Below are positions 52,622-61,554 of a DNA stretch of 64,000 nt, in pieces. Every line of letters begins with the position of its first letter. Positions within the stretch are counted from its first letter, which is position 1. Under the pieces are notes generated by a model. That model saw nothing but the letters and a program-made list of their open reading frames with translations. It made no database searches and was not told the DNA's origin. The position numbers were made by a program, and so were the translations under genes. The stretch is taken from positions 62,001 through 126,000 of the forward strand of contig NZ_JALPVJ010000019.1 in NCBI RefSeq assembly GCF_023544445.1, written 5' to 3'. The stretch is from Actinoplanes sp. M2I2. GTDB lineage: Bacteria; Actinomycetota; Actinomycetes; Mycobacteriales; Micromonosporaceae.

Positions 52622-53875
52622 ATGCGCCAAGACCTGTCCCCCGGGGAGCTCCTGCCCTCCGGCCGTCGACTGAGCATCGTCCTCGTCCTCGGGTTCCTGT
52701 CCGCCCTCGGGCCGCTGACGATCGACATGTACCTCCCGTCGCTTCCGACGATCACCACCGACCTGCACTCCACCGAGGCGGCGGTACAGCTCACGCTCAC
52801 CGGCACCCTGCTCGGCCTGGCCCTCGGTCAGCTGCTGATCGGCCCGCTCTCCGACGCGATCGGGCGCCGGGCCCCGCTGCTCGCCGGGGTCGCCGTACAC
52901 GTCTTGGCCACCGTTCTCTGCGTGGTCGCTCCCAACCTGGCCATCCTGGGCTCGCTGCGGGTCCTGCAGGGCCTGGGCGCGGCGGCGGCCGCCGTGGTCG
53001 GGATGGCCATCGTGCGCGACCTGTTCAGCGGGCTCGCCGCGGCCAAGCTGCTCTCCCGGCTGATGCTCGTCATCGGAGTGGCGCCGATCCTCGCGCCGAC
53101 CATCGGCGGCGCGGTGCTCACCTGGACGTCGTGGCGCGGCGTCTTCGTGGTGCTCGCGCTGATGGCGATCGCGATCCTGACCGCGACCGCGCTGCTGCTG
53201 CCCGAGACGCTGCCGGCTGAGCGCCGCCGCAACGGCGGGGTGACCGGGACGCTGCGCGACTACGGCACGCTGTTCAAGGACCGCGCGTACGTCGGTCTGA
53301 TCCTGGTCGCCGGGCTCGCCTTCTCGGCCCTCTTCGCGTACGTCAGCGGCTCGTCCTTCGTCTTCCAGGACGAGTACGGGCTGAGCCAGCAGCAGTTCGC
53401 GTACGTCTTCGCCGGTGGCGCGGTCGGCCTGATCGGCGCCACCCAGCTCAACGTCCGCCTGCTGCGCCGCTGGACTCCCGCGCAGATCCTCAGCTCCTCG
53501 CTGATCGCCGGCGCGGTCTTCGGCGGCGTGCTGCTCGTCTTCGCCGCCACCGGCTTCGGCGGCCTGATCGGCATCCTGATCCCGCTGTGGCTGGTGCTCG
53601 CCACCGTCGGCCTGGCCATGCCCAACGCCCCCGCGCTGGCCCTGTCCCGGCACGGCGAGGCCGCCGGGACGGCTGCGGCCCTGCTGGGCGCGGTGCAGTT
53701 CGGCGTCGGCGCGCTGGCCGCCCCGCTGGTCGGGGTGCTCGGCAACAGCGCGATCGCCATGGCCATCGTGGTCTTCGGCGGCATGATCGCCGCCGTCGTG
53801 GTGCTGGAAACGGTCGTCCGGCCGAGCCGGCTTCCGGTCGAGACCGGTGAGCCCGTGATGGCCGTCGCACACTGA
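52622..53875 (+). CDS. Bcr/CflA-type MFS drug efflux transporter
   Basis: 417 residues from ATG 52622; a TTG at 52610 is an alternative, and no ribosome site is obvious. The Bcr/CflA signature is clear: LGPLTIDMYLPSLPTI in helix 1, GQLLIGPLSDAIGRRAPLL in loop 2, and LRVLQGLGAAAAAVVGMAIVRDLF. Twelve membrane spans. Such proteins export bicyclomycin, chloramphenicol or small peptides/amino acids by proton antiport. Confidence 0.92.
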   Translation: MRQDLSPGELLPSGRRLSIVLVLGFLSALGPLTIDMYLPSLPTITTDLHSTEAAVQLTLTGTLLGLALGQLLIGPLSDAIGRRAPLLAGVAVHVLATVLCVVAPNLAILGSLRVLQGLGAAAAAVVGMAIVRDLFSGLAAAKLLSRLMLVIGVAPILAPTIGGAVLTWTSWRGVFVVLALMAIAILTATALLLPETLPAERRRNGGVTGTLRDYGTLFKDRAYVGLILVAGLAFSALFAYVSGSSFVFQDEYGLSQQQFAYVFAGGAVGLIGATQLNVRLLRRWTPAQILSSSLIAGAVFGGVLLVFAATGFGGLIGILIPLWLVLATVGLAMPNAPALALSRHGEAAGTAAALLGAVQFGVGALAAPLVGVLGNSAIAMAIVVFGGMIAAVVVLETVVRPSRLPVETGEPVMAVAH

Positions 53876-53930
53876 GCGACGCGCGTCGCATTGCCGTGAG
53901 CCGATCTCACCGGCGGGGTAGTCGGGCCGC

Positions 53931-54743
53931 ATGCGCGAACGATCCCCTCGCCGGTGGGCCTGGCTCGGCGTCCTGGTCACCGGTCTTGCCCTGTACGCCG
54001 TCGTTCTGCGGACCCTGGTCCACACGCAGAACCCCAACTTCGTGCCGGCGCTGATCCTGCTCGGCGCGACGGTCGTACCGCTGTCCTTCCTCACCTTCGC
54101 CCAGGCCCGCACCGGCCGCTGGCAGGTGCCGACCTCGGCCCTGGCCATCTCGGCGTTCTTCGGCGGGGTCATCGGCATCGTGGTCGCGGGCACCCTCGAA
54201 TACGACACCCTGCGCGGCCTCGGCGTGCTGCCGATGGTGCTGGTGGCGATCATCGAGGAGTCGGCCAAACTGATCGTGCCGCTGATCCTGCTGCTCACGA
54301 TCATGCGCCGGCACGAGCGCCGCCTGCCCTCCGACGGCCTGATAATCGGGGTCGCGGCCGGCCTGGGCTTCGCCGCCCTCGAGACCATGGGGTACGCCTT
54401 CACCGCGCTGCTCGCCTCGAACGGCAACATCGGCAGCGTCGAGCAGACCCTGTTCCTGCGCGGCCTCACCGCCCCCGCCGGCCACACCGCCTGGACCGGG
54501 CTGACCGCCGGCGCGCTGTGGGCCCTGATCGCGGCCCCGAGCGCCCGTCGCGTGCTCGCCTTCCTGGGCACCTTCGCCGGCGCGGTCGTCCTGCACACCT
54601 GCTGGGACACCTTCGGCGCGCCGATCCCGTACGTCATCCTGGCCGTCGTCAGCCTGGGCTGGCTGTTCCTGGCCCTGCGCCACTACCGGGCGTTCGCCGA
54701 CCACTCCCCCGCCCCCGCGGCACTGCAACCCCTGACGATCTAG
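53931..54743 (+). CDS. PrsW-family intramembrane metalloprotease
   Basis: 270 residues with about eight membrane spans. The PrsW motif set is present: E109-E110 followed by SAK, then E151 in FAALETMGY, His in PAGHTAWTG and His/Asp in VLHTCWDTFG. In Bacillus PrsW cleaves anti-sigma factor RsiW; here no sigma/anti-sigma pair is nearby, so the substrate is unknown. Its stop overlaps a small convergent gene by 4 bp. Confidence 0.9.
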   Translation: MRERSPRRWAWLGVLVTGLALYAVVLRTLVHTQNPNFVPALILLGATVVPLSFLTFAQARTGRWQVPTSALAISAFFGGVIGIVVAGTLEYDTLRGLGVLPMVLVAIIEESAKLIVPLILLLTIMRRHERRLPSDGLIIGVAAGLGFAALETMGYAFTALLASNGNIGSVEQTLFLRGLTAPAGHTAWTGLTAGALWALIAAPSARRVLAFLGTFAGAVVLHTCWDTFGAPIPYVILAVVSLGWLFLALRHYRAFADHSPAPAALQPLTI

Positions 54744-54919
54744 GCGACTGGTGCTGAACGGCGGTTGGCCGGCGTAGCCGACGGGCCGCCGTTGTGGTTC
54801 TGGTGCAACTGTCCGGCGAGGTTGGTGGCGGCGGCCAGCAGGGTGGAAGTCTGCGCTGATTCGTTCGCGGCCGCGGCGCCCATCTCCCCCTCGAAAAGCG
54901 GTGATGGGACATGGCTCAT
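54740..54919 (-). CDS. Possible small protein, 59 residues
   Basis: ATG 54919 to stop 54740. Starts MSHVPSPLFEGEMG, then an Ala/Asn/Thr/Gln-rich helix-like stretch (ATNLAGQLHQNHN) and a basic Pro-rich end. Ribosome site weak. It is divergent from the gene at 54989 across 69 bp, which supports a real gene. No cysteine, so not a lanthipeptide-type precursor; no family recognised. Confidence 0.4.
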   Translation of the reverse strand: MSHVPSPLFEGEMGAAAANESAQTSTLLAAATNLAGQLHQNHNGGPSATPANRRSAPVA

Positions 54920-54988
54920 CGGCTGATTCTGGTGGCGCCTTCGGTATGAGGAAATGGGCAGGTTGCCGTTCGGCGGGGAAGGTGCGGT

Positions 54989-55825
54989 TTGCGTACTCAC
55001 GGGCCACCCATCGTCGTGCACGGCCCATCGCGCTGGAGGCGGGCGCGGTTTCTCACCGTCGCGCCCGCGCGGACCGCGGTGGTCCTGACTGCGGTCGTCG
55101 CCGCGGCCGGCGGTGTGGTCCTGCTCAGCCGGCAGTCGTGGCTGCCCGGGGTGGCTCTCGTCGCGCCGGCGGTCGCGGCGATCCTGGCCGTCGCCGGTGC
55201 CCTGCTCGCACGGCCTCGAGCCGCGGTCGTCGACGGCCACGCCTGGTGGGATGTCGAGAAGTGGTGCCGGACGATCCTCAGCGCGTGGCCACGAGCGGAA
55301 GGGATGATCGGTCTCGAAGACGTCACCGCGGTAGTCGAGAGCGCCAGATGGGACCTGGCCCGCCTGCACGCCGAGCGCGGTGAGCTGGTCGCCGCCCGGG
55401 ACGAAGCGACCTTCGCCCAATACGGCTTCGACTGGGACGACCCGCTCCGGCAACAGTTGGGGGCGCGGCGCGAGCAGGTGGTGCAGCGTCTGGAAACCCT
55501 GGACCAGGAAATCGCCCGGCGGTCCGGTCGTCTGCGCTCGCTGGCCGAGCACTGCGCCCATCTCAGTTACCGTCCGGACAGCGCGCGCCGCACCTCCAAG
55601 CGGGAACGCCGCGCGTACAAGGCGCTCGCACAGGCCGACTCGGCGATGGTCGGCGCAGCACCCTGGGACGTGCGCACCGATCCGGCAACCGACCTGGCCG
55701 AGCAGACCGCTGTCGTGCTGACCGCTTATCAGGAACTCGCGGCCGGACACGAGGAAAACCGACCAACCGCAGTTGACTCCCCAGAGACGCCATGGGTGCC
55801 TGGCGGTCGGCCTCAGGGGAGGTAG
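54989..55825 (+). CDS. Membrane-anchored coiled-coil protein, function unknown
   Basis: 278 residues from TTG 54989, which has GGGGAAGGTG upstream; GTG 55016 is an alternative. Two adjoining membrane segments (about 27-47 and 50-73), then a cytoplasmic part with Trp-rich WWDVEKWCRTILSAW and a long helical region (DLARLHAERGELVAARDEA, EQVVQRLETLDQEIARRSGRL). No family recognised. It overlaps the convergent hydrolase gene by 13 bp. Confidence 0.65.
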   Translation: MRTHGPPIVVHGPSRWRRARFLTVAPARTAVVLTAVVAAAGGVVLLSRQSWLPGVALVAPAVAAILAVAGALLARPRAAVVDGHAWWDVEKWCRTILSAWPRAEGMIGLEDVTAVVESARWDLARLHAERGELVAARDEATFAQYGFDWDDPLRQQLGARREQVVQRLETLDQEIARRSGRLRSLAEHCAHLSYRPDSARRTSKRERRAYKALAQADSAMVGAAPWDVRTDPATDLAEQTAVVLTAYQELAAGHEENRPTAVDSPETPWVPGGRPQGR

Positions 55826-57018
55826 CGCATCTCGCGGAAGGCCGGGCTGGGGCCTTCGAGCAGGCGTTGCCGCTGGTGGCGCAGGTGCAGGTCGAAGAAC
55901 GCCAGGGGGTACGCCTGCTGGATACGCACCGCCCGGCCGGGGGGCAGCTTGCCGATCCACGACCGCAGGACCTTCTCGCTCCACCCGAGCGCCGCCCCGA
56001 TCTGCGGCAGCAGGAACTGGTAGTCGTCGTAGGCGTTGTGGATCGCGCCGCGGGCCTGGACGTTGAGTTTCCAGCCGGTCAGGTGGGACCAGAACTGGGC
56101 GACCGGCGCCGTGGCCCGGGTGTAATCCGCGGTCATCAGCATGAACGGGCGATCTAGGTCGGCGGTGACCAGGGGCTCCATCGGGGCGTCCAGGCTCAGC
56201 CCGGCCCGTACGCGCGGGTCCACGCCCATGACCAGCGCGGTCGCGGTCCCGCCCTTCGAGGTGCCGAACATGCCGATGCGCCGTGGGTCGGGTGCGCCGA
56301 TCAGCCCGGCCGGCAGCGGTTTGCCGTCGGCGTCGGGGTTCCGGCCCGCCGCGAGACCGTCGACGCAGTCCAGCACGTACGGGATGTCGGCGGCGAAGTC
56401 GGGGGCGCCGAGGGAGTGCTCGCCGTCGATCGGGGCGAGGCGCCGGCCGTCGGGGAACTCGACGAACGCGTCGTACGTGTGGTCCACAGTGACCACCAGG
56501 TAGCCGTGACTGGCCAGCTCCTGGACCACGATCGTGGTGTCGGCGCGTTGGTCGTGGGCCTCGGGCGAGTAGACGACGACCGGCAGGGGACCACCCGCGC
56601 GCCGTACCGGAGCACCCACCCGCCCGGCCGTGATCGGAGGGCCGCCCACCGCGGCCGACGGGATCCCGTTGAACTCCAGCAGATCGCGCAGCAGCGGGTC
56701 GGACATCCAGACGGCCCGCGGGTGACGGGCGGCGTCCCGGGCCGGATACCAGAGGCTGACCATCAGTTCGCGGTAGTGGCCCGGACCGGCCACCGGATCC
56801 GGCCGCGACCGGTCGACCAGGTGCAGGGCCACCGTGCCGATCGGGTACGGACCGGTCGGCGCGGGCAGGACCATGCGGGGTGCGCCGGCAGCGGGCGGGC
56901 GATCGGCCGCTGCCGCCGGCCCGGCCAGGCCGAGCGGCACGGTGAGCCCCGCGCCCAGCGCGGCGGAGAGCAGGCCACGGCGGGACAGGTACTTCTCGAT
57001 CGACGGTGTGCGGGGCAT
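55813..57018 (-). CDS. Secreted alpha/beta hydrolase (PAF-acetylhydrolase/lipase-like), Tat-type signal
   Basis: 401 residues from ATG 57018 after GTAGGAGA. The leader SRRGLLSAALGAGL fits a Tat signal. The nucleophile is Ser in FGTSKGGTA (GxSxG); conserved surroundings include VVVYSPEAHDQRADTTIVV and FPDGRRLAP. The acid may be the Asp in LSLDAPMEP or LMTADYTRA and the base His in GAIHNAYDD. The layout resembles PAF-acetylhydrolase-like esterases. A winged-helix regulator is directly upstream with its start 8 nt away. Confidence 0.87.
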   Translation of the reverse strand: MPRTPSIEKYLSRRGLLSAALGAGLTVPLGLAGPAAAADRPPAAGAPRMVLPAPTGPYPIGTVALHLVDRSRPDPVAGPGHYRELMVSLWYPARDAARHPRAVWMSDPLLRDLLEFNGIPSAAVGGPPITAGRVGAPVRRAGGPLPVVVYSPEAHDQRADTTIVVQELASHGYLVVTVDHTYDAFVEFPDGRRLAPIDGEHSLGAPDFAADIPYVLDCVDGLAAGRNPDADGKPLPAGLIGAPDPRRIGMFGTSKGGTATALVMGVDPRVRAGLSLDAPMEPLVTADLDRPFMLMTADYTRATAPVAQFWSHLTGWKLNVQARGAIHNAYDDYQFLLPQIGAALGWSEKVLRSWIGKLPPGRAVRIQQAYPLAFFDLHLRHQRQRLLEGPSPAFREMRYLP

Positions 57019-57026
57019 GGCGTCTC

Positions 57027-57374
57027 CTACTCGTCGTTCGTGGTCTCGACGCGGGCGATCAGCTGCTTGAGCCGCCGGATCTCGTTGGACAGCGCGGTGA
57101 CGCCGTCGTCGGTAAGCGTGATCCAGGTGCGGCCGCGCCGGCCCTCGTAGCCCTTCTCCACCTCGATCAGGCCGGCCGCCTCGAGCACGCTCAGGTGTTT
57201 GGAAAGGTTGCCCGCGGTCAGCTCGAGCTGGGTGCGCAGATAGCCGAACTCGACCCGGCGGGCCTCGTGCGTGATGGCCAGGATGCCCAGCCGCACCCGT
57301 TGGTGCACGACCTCGTCCAGTCCGTTGGCCGGGTGCGCGGCGTCCGGATCCGGGGTTTGTGTCACGGCCGTCAC
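57027..57374 (-). CDS. Winged-helix transcriptional regulator (HTH_34-type)
   Basis: 115 residues from GTG 57374, which overlaps the stop of the upstream membrane-protein gene (GTGA); GTG 57365 is an alternative. The core VRLGILAITHEARRVEFGYLRTQLELTAGNLSKHLSVLEAAGLIEVEKGYEGRRGRTWI is a winged helix of the MarR-like HTH_34 group. These regulators commonly sit beside small multi-span membrane proteins, as here. Confidence 0.9.
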   Translation of the reverse strand: MTAVTQTPDPDAAHPANGLDEVVHQRVRLGILAITHEARRVEFGYLRTQLELTAGNLSKHLSVLEAAGLIEVEKGYEGRRGRTWITLTDDGVTALSNEIRRLKQLIARVETTNDE

Positions 57375-58060
57375 CGAGGCCGCCGTCGGGCGGCTCGGAA
57401 GCCGAGAGCGCCCAGCAGCAGCACCACACCGACGATGAGCTGCGGCACCGCGAACTGCGCCCGGAGACCCCACTTGGGCGGTCCGATGCCGATGTTCAAC
57501 GGCAGCACCAGCACCAGAGCCAGGTAGGCGAGCGTGAACAGCAGGAGTGCGACGTTGCGCTCCAGCCAGGCCAGCACCAGCAGCGCGACCCCGACCATGG
57601 CCCACGGCATGACCAGCCGGTCGAGCAGGAACCACCAGTAGGGCAGCGGCCCCTCCGGCACCGGATGGCTGGACAGATAGAGCCGCAGGCCGAACCAGGC
57701 GGCCGGGAACACGACCGTCGTGGCCGCGCCGGTGATCGCATACGGCAACACCCGGGTTCCGACACCTCGCGCCCGGGCCGCCCGCACATAGCAGAAGGCG
57801 ATGGCCGCGTAGGTCAGGAGCATCGCCACCGGCCAGTAATACAGCAAGCCCTGTCTCGCGTATTGGCAGCCGCCGTCGGGATAACAGGTCACCTTCATGC
57901 CGAACCAGTCGAACGGGATGCCCACCAGCGTCGCCGCGGCCAGCACGAGCAGCGCGGCCCAGGTCATTCGCTGGTCGAGACGAACGCGATGGGCGAGGGC
58001 GCGGATGTCGGACAGCAGTCGGCGGGGATCGCCGGCGGCGGAGGCCGAGTCGGTGGTCAT
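57371..58060 (-). CDS. Multi-span membrane protein, partner of the winged-helix regulator
   Basis: 229 residues from ATG 58060. About six hydrophobic helices (MTWAALLVLAAATLVGIPF, YYWPVAMLLTYAAIAFCYV, YAITGAATTVVFPAAWFGL and three more). Two Cys in KVTCYPDGGCQYAR in the first outer loop may form a disulfide. No transporter or enzyme family recognised. Translationally coupled to the regulator gene downstream. Confidence 0.8.
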   Translation of the reverse strand: MTTDSASAAGDPRRLLSDIRALAHRVRLDQRMTWAALLVLAAATLVGIPFDWFGMKVTCYPDGGCQYARQGLLYYWPVAMLLTYAAIAFCYVRAARARGVGTRVLPYAITGAATTVVFPAAWFGLRLYLSSHPVPEGPLPYWWFLLDRLVMPWAMVGVALLVLAWLERNVALLLFTLAYLALVLVLPLNIGIGPPKWGLRAQFAVPQLIVGVVLLLGALGFRAARRRPR

Positions 58061-58154
58061 GCCAATAGGTTTCCACAGCAAACCGATCGGCGCTAGTGCG
58101 AGAAGGGCCGGGCGGGGGCGGACAGGCGCTCGGTGTCTTCGCTAGCCTCGCGGG

Positions 58155-59057
58155 ATGCGTAGTCCCACCCAGCCTCGGATCGGCGTCGATGGCATCGCCG
58201 GGATCGTCCGGGACGGCCTCGGGGCCCTCGTGTCGGAGGCGACCGAGTTGACCGGGGGCGGGTTCGCCGCCGTCTGGCGGGCTTCGCTCAGCGATGGGCG
58301 TGACGTCGTGGTCAAGGTGGGGCCACCGCCGTCGGCTCGCCTTCTGGAGTACGAGCGGGGGCTGATCCCGGCCGAGGCGGAGTACTTCACCCTCGTACGC
58401 GGGAAGGCGCCCGTGCCGGTGGTGCTGGCTCACGGCGAGAGCTGGATCATCTCGTCGCTCCTACCTGGGCGGCCGTTGACCGAGGGCGACTCGCCCCTCG
58501 CGCGGCGGCACCTGGGCGCGGCGGTGGCCCGGGTGCACACCATCAGCGGGCCGCGGTTCGGCTACACCGGGGACCGGCCGTCGGCGGCGGACTGGCCGGG
58601 CGCCTTCGCCGCGATGATCGCCTCCCTGCGGGCCGACGCGGCGGCGTGGGAGGTGCCGCTGCCACCGCTCGACGGTCTGGTCGAACGGCACCGCGCGGTG
58701 CTGGCCACGGTGACCCGGCCGGCGCTGCTCCACTTCGACCTGTGGGACGGCAACGTGCTGGTGGCGCCGGACGGGTCGCTCAGCGGGCTGGTCGACGGCG
58801 AGCGCTACCTCTACGGCGATCCGCTGCTCGACTTCGTGTCGCCCGCGCTGTTCCGTCGCATCGACGCCGCCCACCCGTTCGCGATCGGTTACGGCGCCGG
58901 GCCCTTCACGGCGGACGAGGAGATCCGGCTGGCGCTCTACCGGGTTCACCTCTACGTGCTGATGCTGGCCGAGGGGCCGAGCCGGGGCATCGCGGCGGAC
59001 AGCGAACGCCAGCGGAACGTGACCGCTCTGCTCGAGGCCGAGTTGGCGTCGCTGTGA
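58155..59057 (+). CDS. APH/fructosamine-kinase-type phosphotransferase
   Basis: 300 residues. Protein-kinase-like fold of aminoglycoside phosphotransferases: VVVKVGPP (ATP-contact Lys), then the catalytic LLHFDLWDGNVL (HxDxxxxN) and metal Asp in GLVDGERYLYGDPLLD. Substrate may be a small alcohol, sugar or antibiotic. The stop overlaps the GTG of the GNAT gene, indicating a two-gene operon of modifying enzymes. Confidence 0.9.
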   Translation: MRSPTQPRIGVDGIAGIVRDGLGALVSEATELTGGGFAAVWRASLSDGRDVVVKVGPPPSARLLEYERGLIPAEAEYFTLVRGKAPVPVVLAHGESWIISSLLPGRPLTEGDSPLARRHLGAAVARVHTISGPRFGYTGDRPSAADWPGAFAAMIASLRADAAAWEVPLPPLDGLVERHRAVLATVTRPALLHFDLWDGNVLVAPDGSLSGLVDGERYLYGDPLLDFVSPALFRRIDAAHPFAIGYGAGPFTADEEIRLALYRVHLYVLMLAEGPSRGIAADSERQRNVTALLEAELASL

Positions 59058-59497
59058 CCGGTCAGGTCGCGTGGACGACCCCGGCCGATCCGGGCTTCGC
59101 CGCGGTCGCCGCGCTCTTCGACGAATACCGGACCCACTACGGCGAGCCCCCGGACGTCGAGGCGACTCTCGCGTGGCTGACCGGCCAGGTCACGGCCGGC
59201 CGGCTCAGGGTGGCGGCCGCGGCGGACCTCGGCTTCGTCACCACCGCCGTGCTGCCGGCCTCGCTGACGCTGGGCGAGGCCTGGCTGGTCCGCGATCTGT
59301 ACGTCCCGGCGCGAGCCCGGCGGCGCGGTGTGGCGCGGGCCCTGCTCACCCACGTCGTCGAGGCGGCCCGGGCGGCCGGCGCGCGCCGGGTGTCGTTGCA
59401 GACCGAGACCGGCAACGCCCCGGCGCTCGCCCTCTATGCCGCGGCCGGCTTCCGCCCGGTCACCGGCCTGGAGATGCTCAACCTGCCTCTCGGCTGA
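59054..59497 (+). CDS. GNAT-family N-acetyltransferase
   Basis: 147 residues from GTG 59054. GNAT motif A is visible in AWLVRDLYVPARARRRGVARALLTHVVEAARAAGARRVSLQTE, with R/Q-x-x-G-x-G/A as RRRGVA; the end NAPALALYAAAGFRPVTGLEM is motif B. Acceptor unknown. Coupled to the phosphotransferase upstream; its last 20 bp overlap the convergent epimerase. Confidence 0.92.
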   Translation: MTGQVAWTTPADPGFAAVAALFDEYRTHYGEPPDVEATLAWLTGQVTAGRLRVAAAADLGFVTTAVLPASLTLGEAWLVRDLYVPARARRRGVARALLTHVVEAARAAGARRVSLQTETGNAPALALYAAAGFRPVTGLEMLNLPLG

Positions 59498-60401
59498 ACA
59501 GCTCGGCCTCGGCCTCGGGCGGGAACGGGTCGTCGGCGGGCCCGCCGCGCGCGACGTCCCAGGCCAGCACGTCGGCCGCCGTCTCGTGGACCGGCCGGGT
59601 GGTCAGGCCGTGGGCCCGGGCCCGTTCGCCGTCGACGAGGTTGGCCGCGGCCCACTGTGGATCGCCGATCCAGAGCGGCACACCCATCCACGGGTCCACG
59701 CCGGCCGCGATCAGCTTCGCGCCCGGCACCCAGACCAGTTCGGCCGGGGCGGTGGTCCGGCACGCGTCGAGGAGCTCGCGCATCGGCAGCGGCCGGCCGA
59801 CCACGTTGAAGACGCCGGTGTTCTCGCTCAGAAGCCAGGCGCCCAGATCCCGTACGTCGATGAGCTGCGCCGGGTCGTCCGGCGCGCCCGGGGCCAGGAC
59901 GCGTCCGCCGCGGGCCAGCCGGCGGGGCCAGTGCGGGAAGCGCTCCGTCGGGTCGTGCGGCCCCACGATGAGGCCCGGCCGCGCGATCAGGGCCCGTTCC
60001 CCGAGGCCTTCCTGGACGACGCTTTCACAGCGCGCCTTGCGACCGCCGTACGAGTCGTCGTCGAGAACGGCCGAGCCCTCATCCGCCGGAACGCTCTGAT
60101 CGGCGTACACGGAGACCGAGGAGACGAAGACGTAACGCCCGACGCTGTCCCGCAGCGCGTCGACCGACCGGCCGACCACCTCGGGCTGATAGCCGGCGCA
60201 GTCGACGACCGTGTCGAACCGCCGCCCGGCCAGCGGTGAGAGGTCGACGGTGCGGTCCCCGACGACGGTTTCCGCCTCCGGGTAGAGCCCAGGCGCCGTC
60301 CGGCCCCGGTTGAAGAGAGTGACGTCATGGCCGGCGGCGAGCGCGGCCTCGACAACGGCACGGCCGACGAACCGCGTGCCGCCGAGCACCAGAATGCGCA
60401 T
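59478..60401 (-). CDS. NAD-dependent epimerase/dehydratase
   Basis: 307 residues from ATG 60401 after AAAGGAAG. Rossmann motif GGTRFVGRAVVEAAL; VVDCAGYQPEVV; FVSSVSVYAD; catalytic Tyr and Lys in SYGGRKARCE; conserved ARPGLIVGPHDPTERFPHWPRRLARGG. These are marks of the NAD-dependent epimerase-like reductase group of actinomycetes. Substrate unknown. Second co-directional gene after the methyltransferase, with 68 bp between. Confidence 0.9.
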   Translation of the reverse strand: MRILVLGGTRFVGRAVVEAALAAGHDVTLFNRGRTAPGLYPEAETVVGDRTVDLSPLAGRRFDTVVDCAGYQPEVVGRSVDALRDSVGRYVFVSSVSVYADQSVPADEGSAVLDDDSYGGRKARCESVVQEGLGERALIARPGLIVGPHDPTERFPHWPRRLARGGRVLAPGAPDDPAQLIDVRDLGAWLLSENTGVFNVVGRPLPMRELLDACRTTAPAELVWVPGAKLIAAGVDPWMGVPLWIGDPQWAAANLVDGERARAHGLTTRPVHETAADVLAWDVARGGPADDPFPPEAEAELFSREAG

Positions 60402-60469
60402 TTCTGAGCTTCCTTTCAGGCTGTGAAGACGGCCTCACCCCAGTCGTTCACTGCCTGCGGCGGTCGATC

Positions 60470-61465
60470 CTAACCGGTGGAGCCGGTCCGGACGGCGATG
60501 GCGAGAAAGCGGTTGTCGTCGTCCTCATAGGACGAGAGGGCCCACCCCGCGCCGGTGAGCAACGGCCGAAGGTTGTCCTCGTTCAGGGGCTCGTCCGGCC
60601 TCAGCTCGCGGCCGTGCCGGGCGGCCAGCGCCGCGCGGCCGGTCGGGTGGAACAACACCAGACGGCCGCCGGGCCGGGTGACGCGGCCCAGCTCGGTCAG
60701 GCCGGCCGCGGGATCGGGCAGGTGGTGGACCAGGCCGGCGGCGAAGACGACGTCGGCCGTCGCGTCGGCCAGCGGCAGGTGCGAGGCGTCGGCCCGCACC
60801 AGGGCGGCCCCGCGGTCGCGGCCGCGAGCGCGGGCCTGGGCCAGCATGTCGTGGGTGCAGTCGATGCCGATCACCTGGCCGGTCGGGCCGACCGCGGCGA
60901 CCAGGGCGGGCAGGGCCCGGCCGGTGCCGCAGCCGACGTCGAGGGCCACCTCGCCGGGCGCCGGGCCGGCCGCGGCGACGGCCCGGGCGTACGCGGGAAG
61001 GTCGTCGCCGAATTTCTCGTCCCAGCCGGCTGCCCGCGGGGCGAAGAAGGCCTGACTCTCGGCCAGATGCCAGCGTTCGGGGCCGGCCAGGCGCGGGTGC
61101 AGCTCGCGGATCACCGGCCACTGAGGATCGTTGTTGTCGATCACCACCTGGGCCCGCCGCTCCCCCTCGCCCGCGGGGCCGCGGGCGCCCGAGCGCAGAT
61201 AGACGATCACCCGGTCGGTGGCCGGTTCGAGCACGTTCATCGCCGAGTCGAGCACGCCGCCGGACGGACCGGTCAGCCCGAGCACCGCGTCGACCTTCCA
61301 GGCGCGGGCCGACGGCGGGAACGCCGCCGCCAGACAGGAGGCGAACCGGGCGGCGGCGCCGTGGTCACCGCCGTCGACGATGACGGTGAGCGGCGCGCGA
61401 GGGGTGAGGATCTCGGCCAGGAACGAGGTGACCTCGGTGAGGCGCTGGGACACGCCCACCAGCAT
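60470..61465 (-). CDS. Class I methyltransferase with N-terminal degenerate uridine-kinase-like domain
   Basis: 331 residues from ATG 61465; TTG 61513 is a less likely start. The N-terminal 130 residues look like the actinobacterial uridine-kinase-type P-loop fold, but the loop is degraded to DGGDHGAAARF without the GK(S/T). The sequence also has AWKVDAVLGLTGPSGG and a final ERRAQVVIDNNDPQWPVI, which recalls the kinase C-terminus. Residues about 170-331 are a SAM methyltransferase: LDVGCGTGRALPAL, VIGIDCTHDMLA, VRADASHLPLADATADVVFA. Substrate unknown. Confidence 0.85.
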   Translation of the reverse strand: MLVGVSQRLTEVTSFLAEILTPRAPLTVIVDGGDHGAAARFASCLAAAFPPSARAWKVDAVLGLTGPSGGVLDSAMNVLEPATDRVIVYLRSGARGPAGEGERRAQVVIDNNDPQWPVIRELHPRLAGPERWHLAESQAFFAPRAAGWDEKFGDDLPAYARAVAAAGPAPGEVALDVGCGTGRALPALVAAVGPTGQVIGIDCTHDMLAQARARGRDRGAALVRADASHLPLADATADVVFAAGLVHHLPDPAAGLTELGRVTRPGGRLVLFHPTGRAALAARHGRELRPDEPLNEDNLRPLLTGAGWALSSYEDDDNRFLAIAVRTGSTG

Positions 61466-61518
61466 GCCGTCGCGGGTGTGACCTCGGCAACGGTTTCGTA
61501 TCTGCGAGTTCAAACCGC

Positions 61519-61548
61519 TTCTCAGCCTCGCAAGTGCGGGCCTATGGT
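61519..61548 (+). promoter_or_regulatory. Putative leaderless promoter of the molybdate operon
   Basis: TATGGT at 61543-61548 fits a -10 box; TTCTCA at 61519-61524 is a weak -35 with an 18-bp spacer. The GTG start is only 7 nt from the -10 box, which predicts a leaderless transcript, frequent in actinomycetes. Confidence 0.35.
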
Positions 61549-61554
61549 GACCCG

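Noticed and set aside
54740-54919. RiPP precursor interpretation of the 59-residue protein
   Set aside because: There are no cysteines, no recognisable leader motif and no modification enzyme or export gene beside it.
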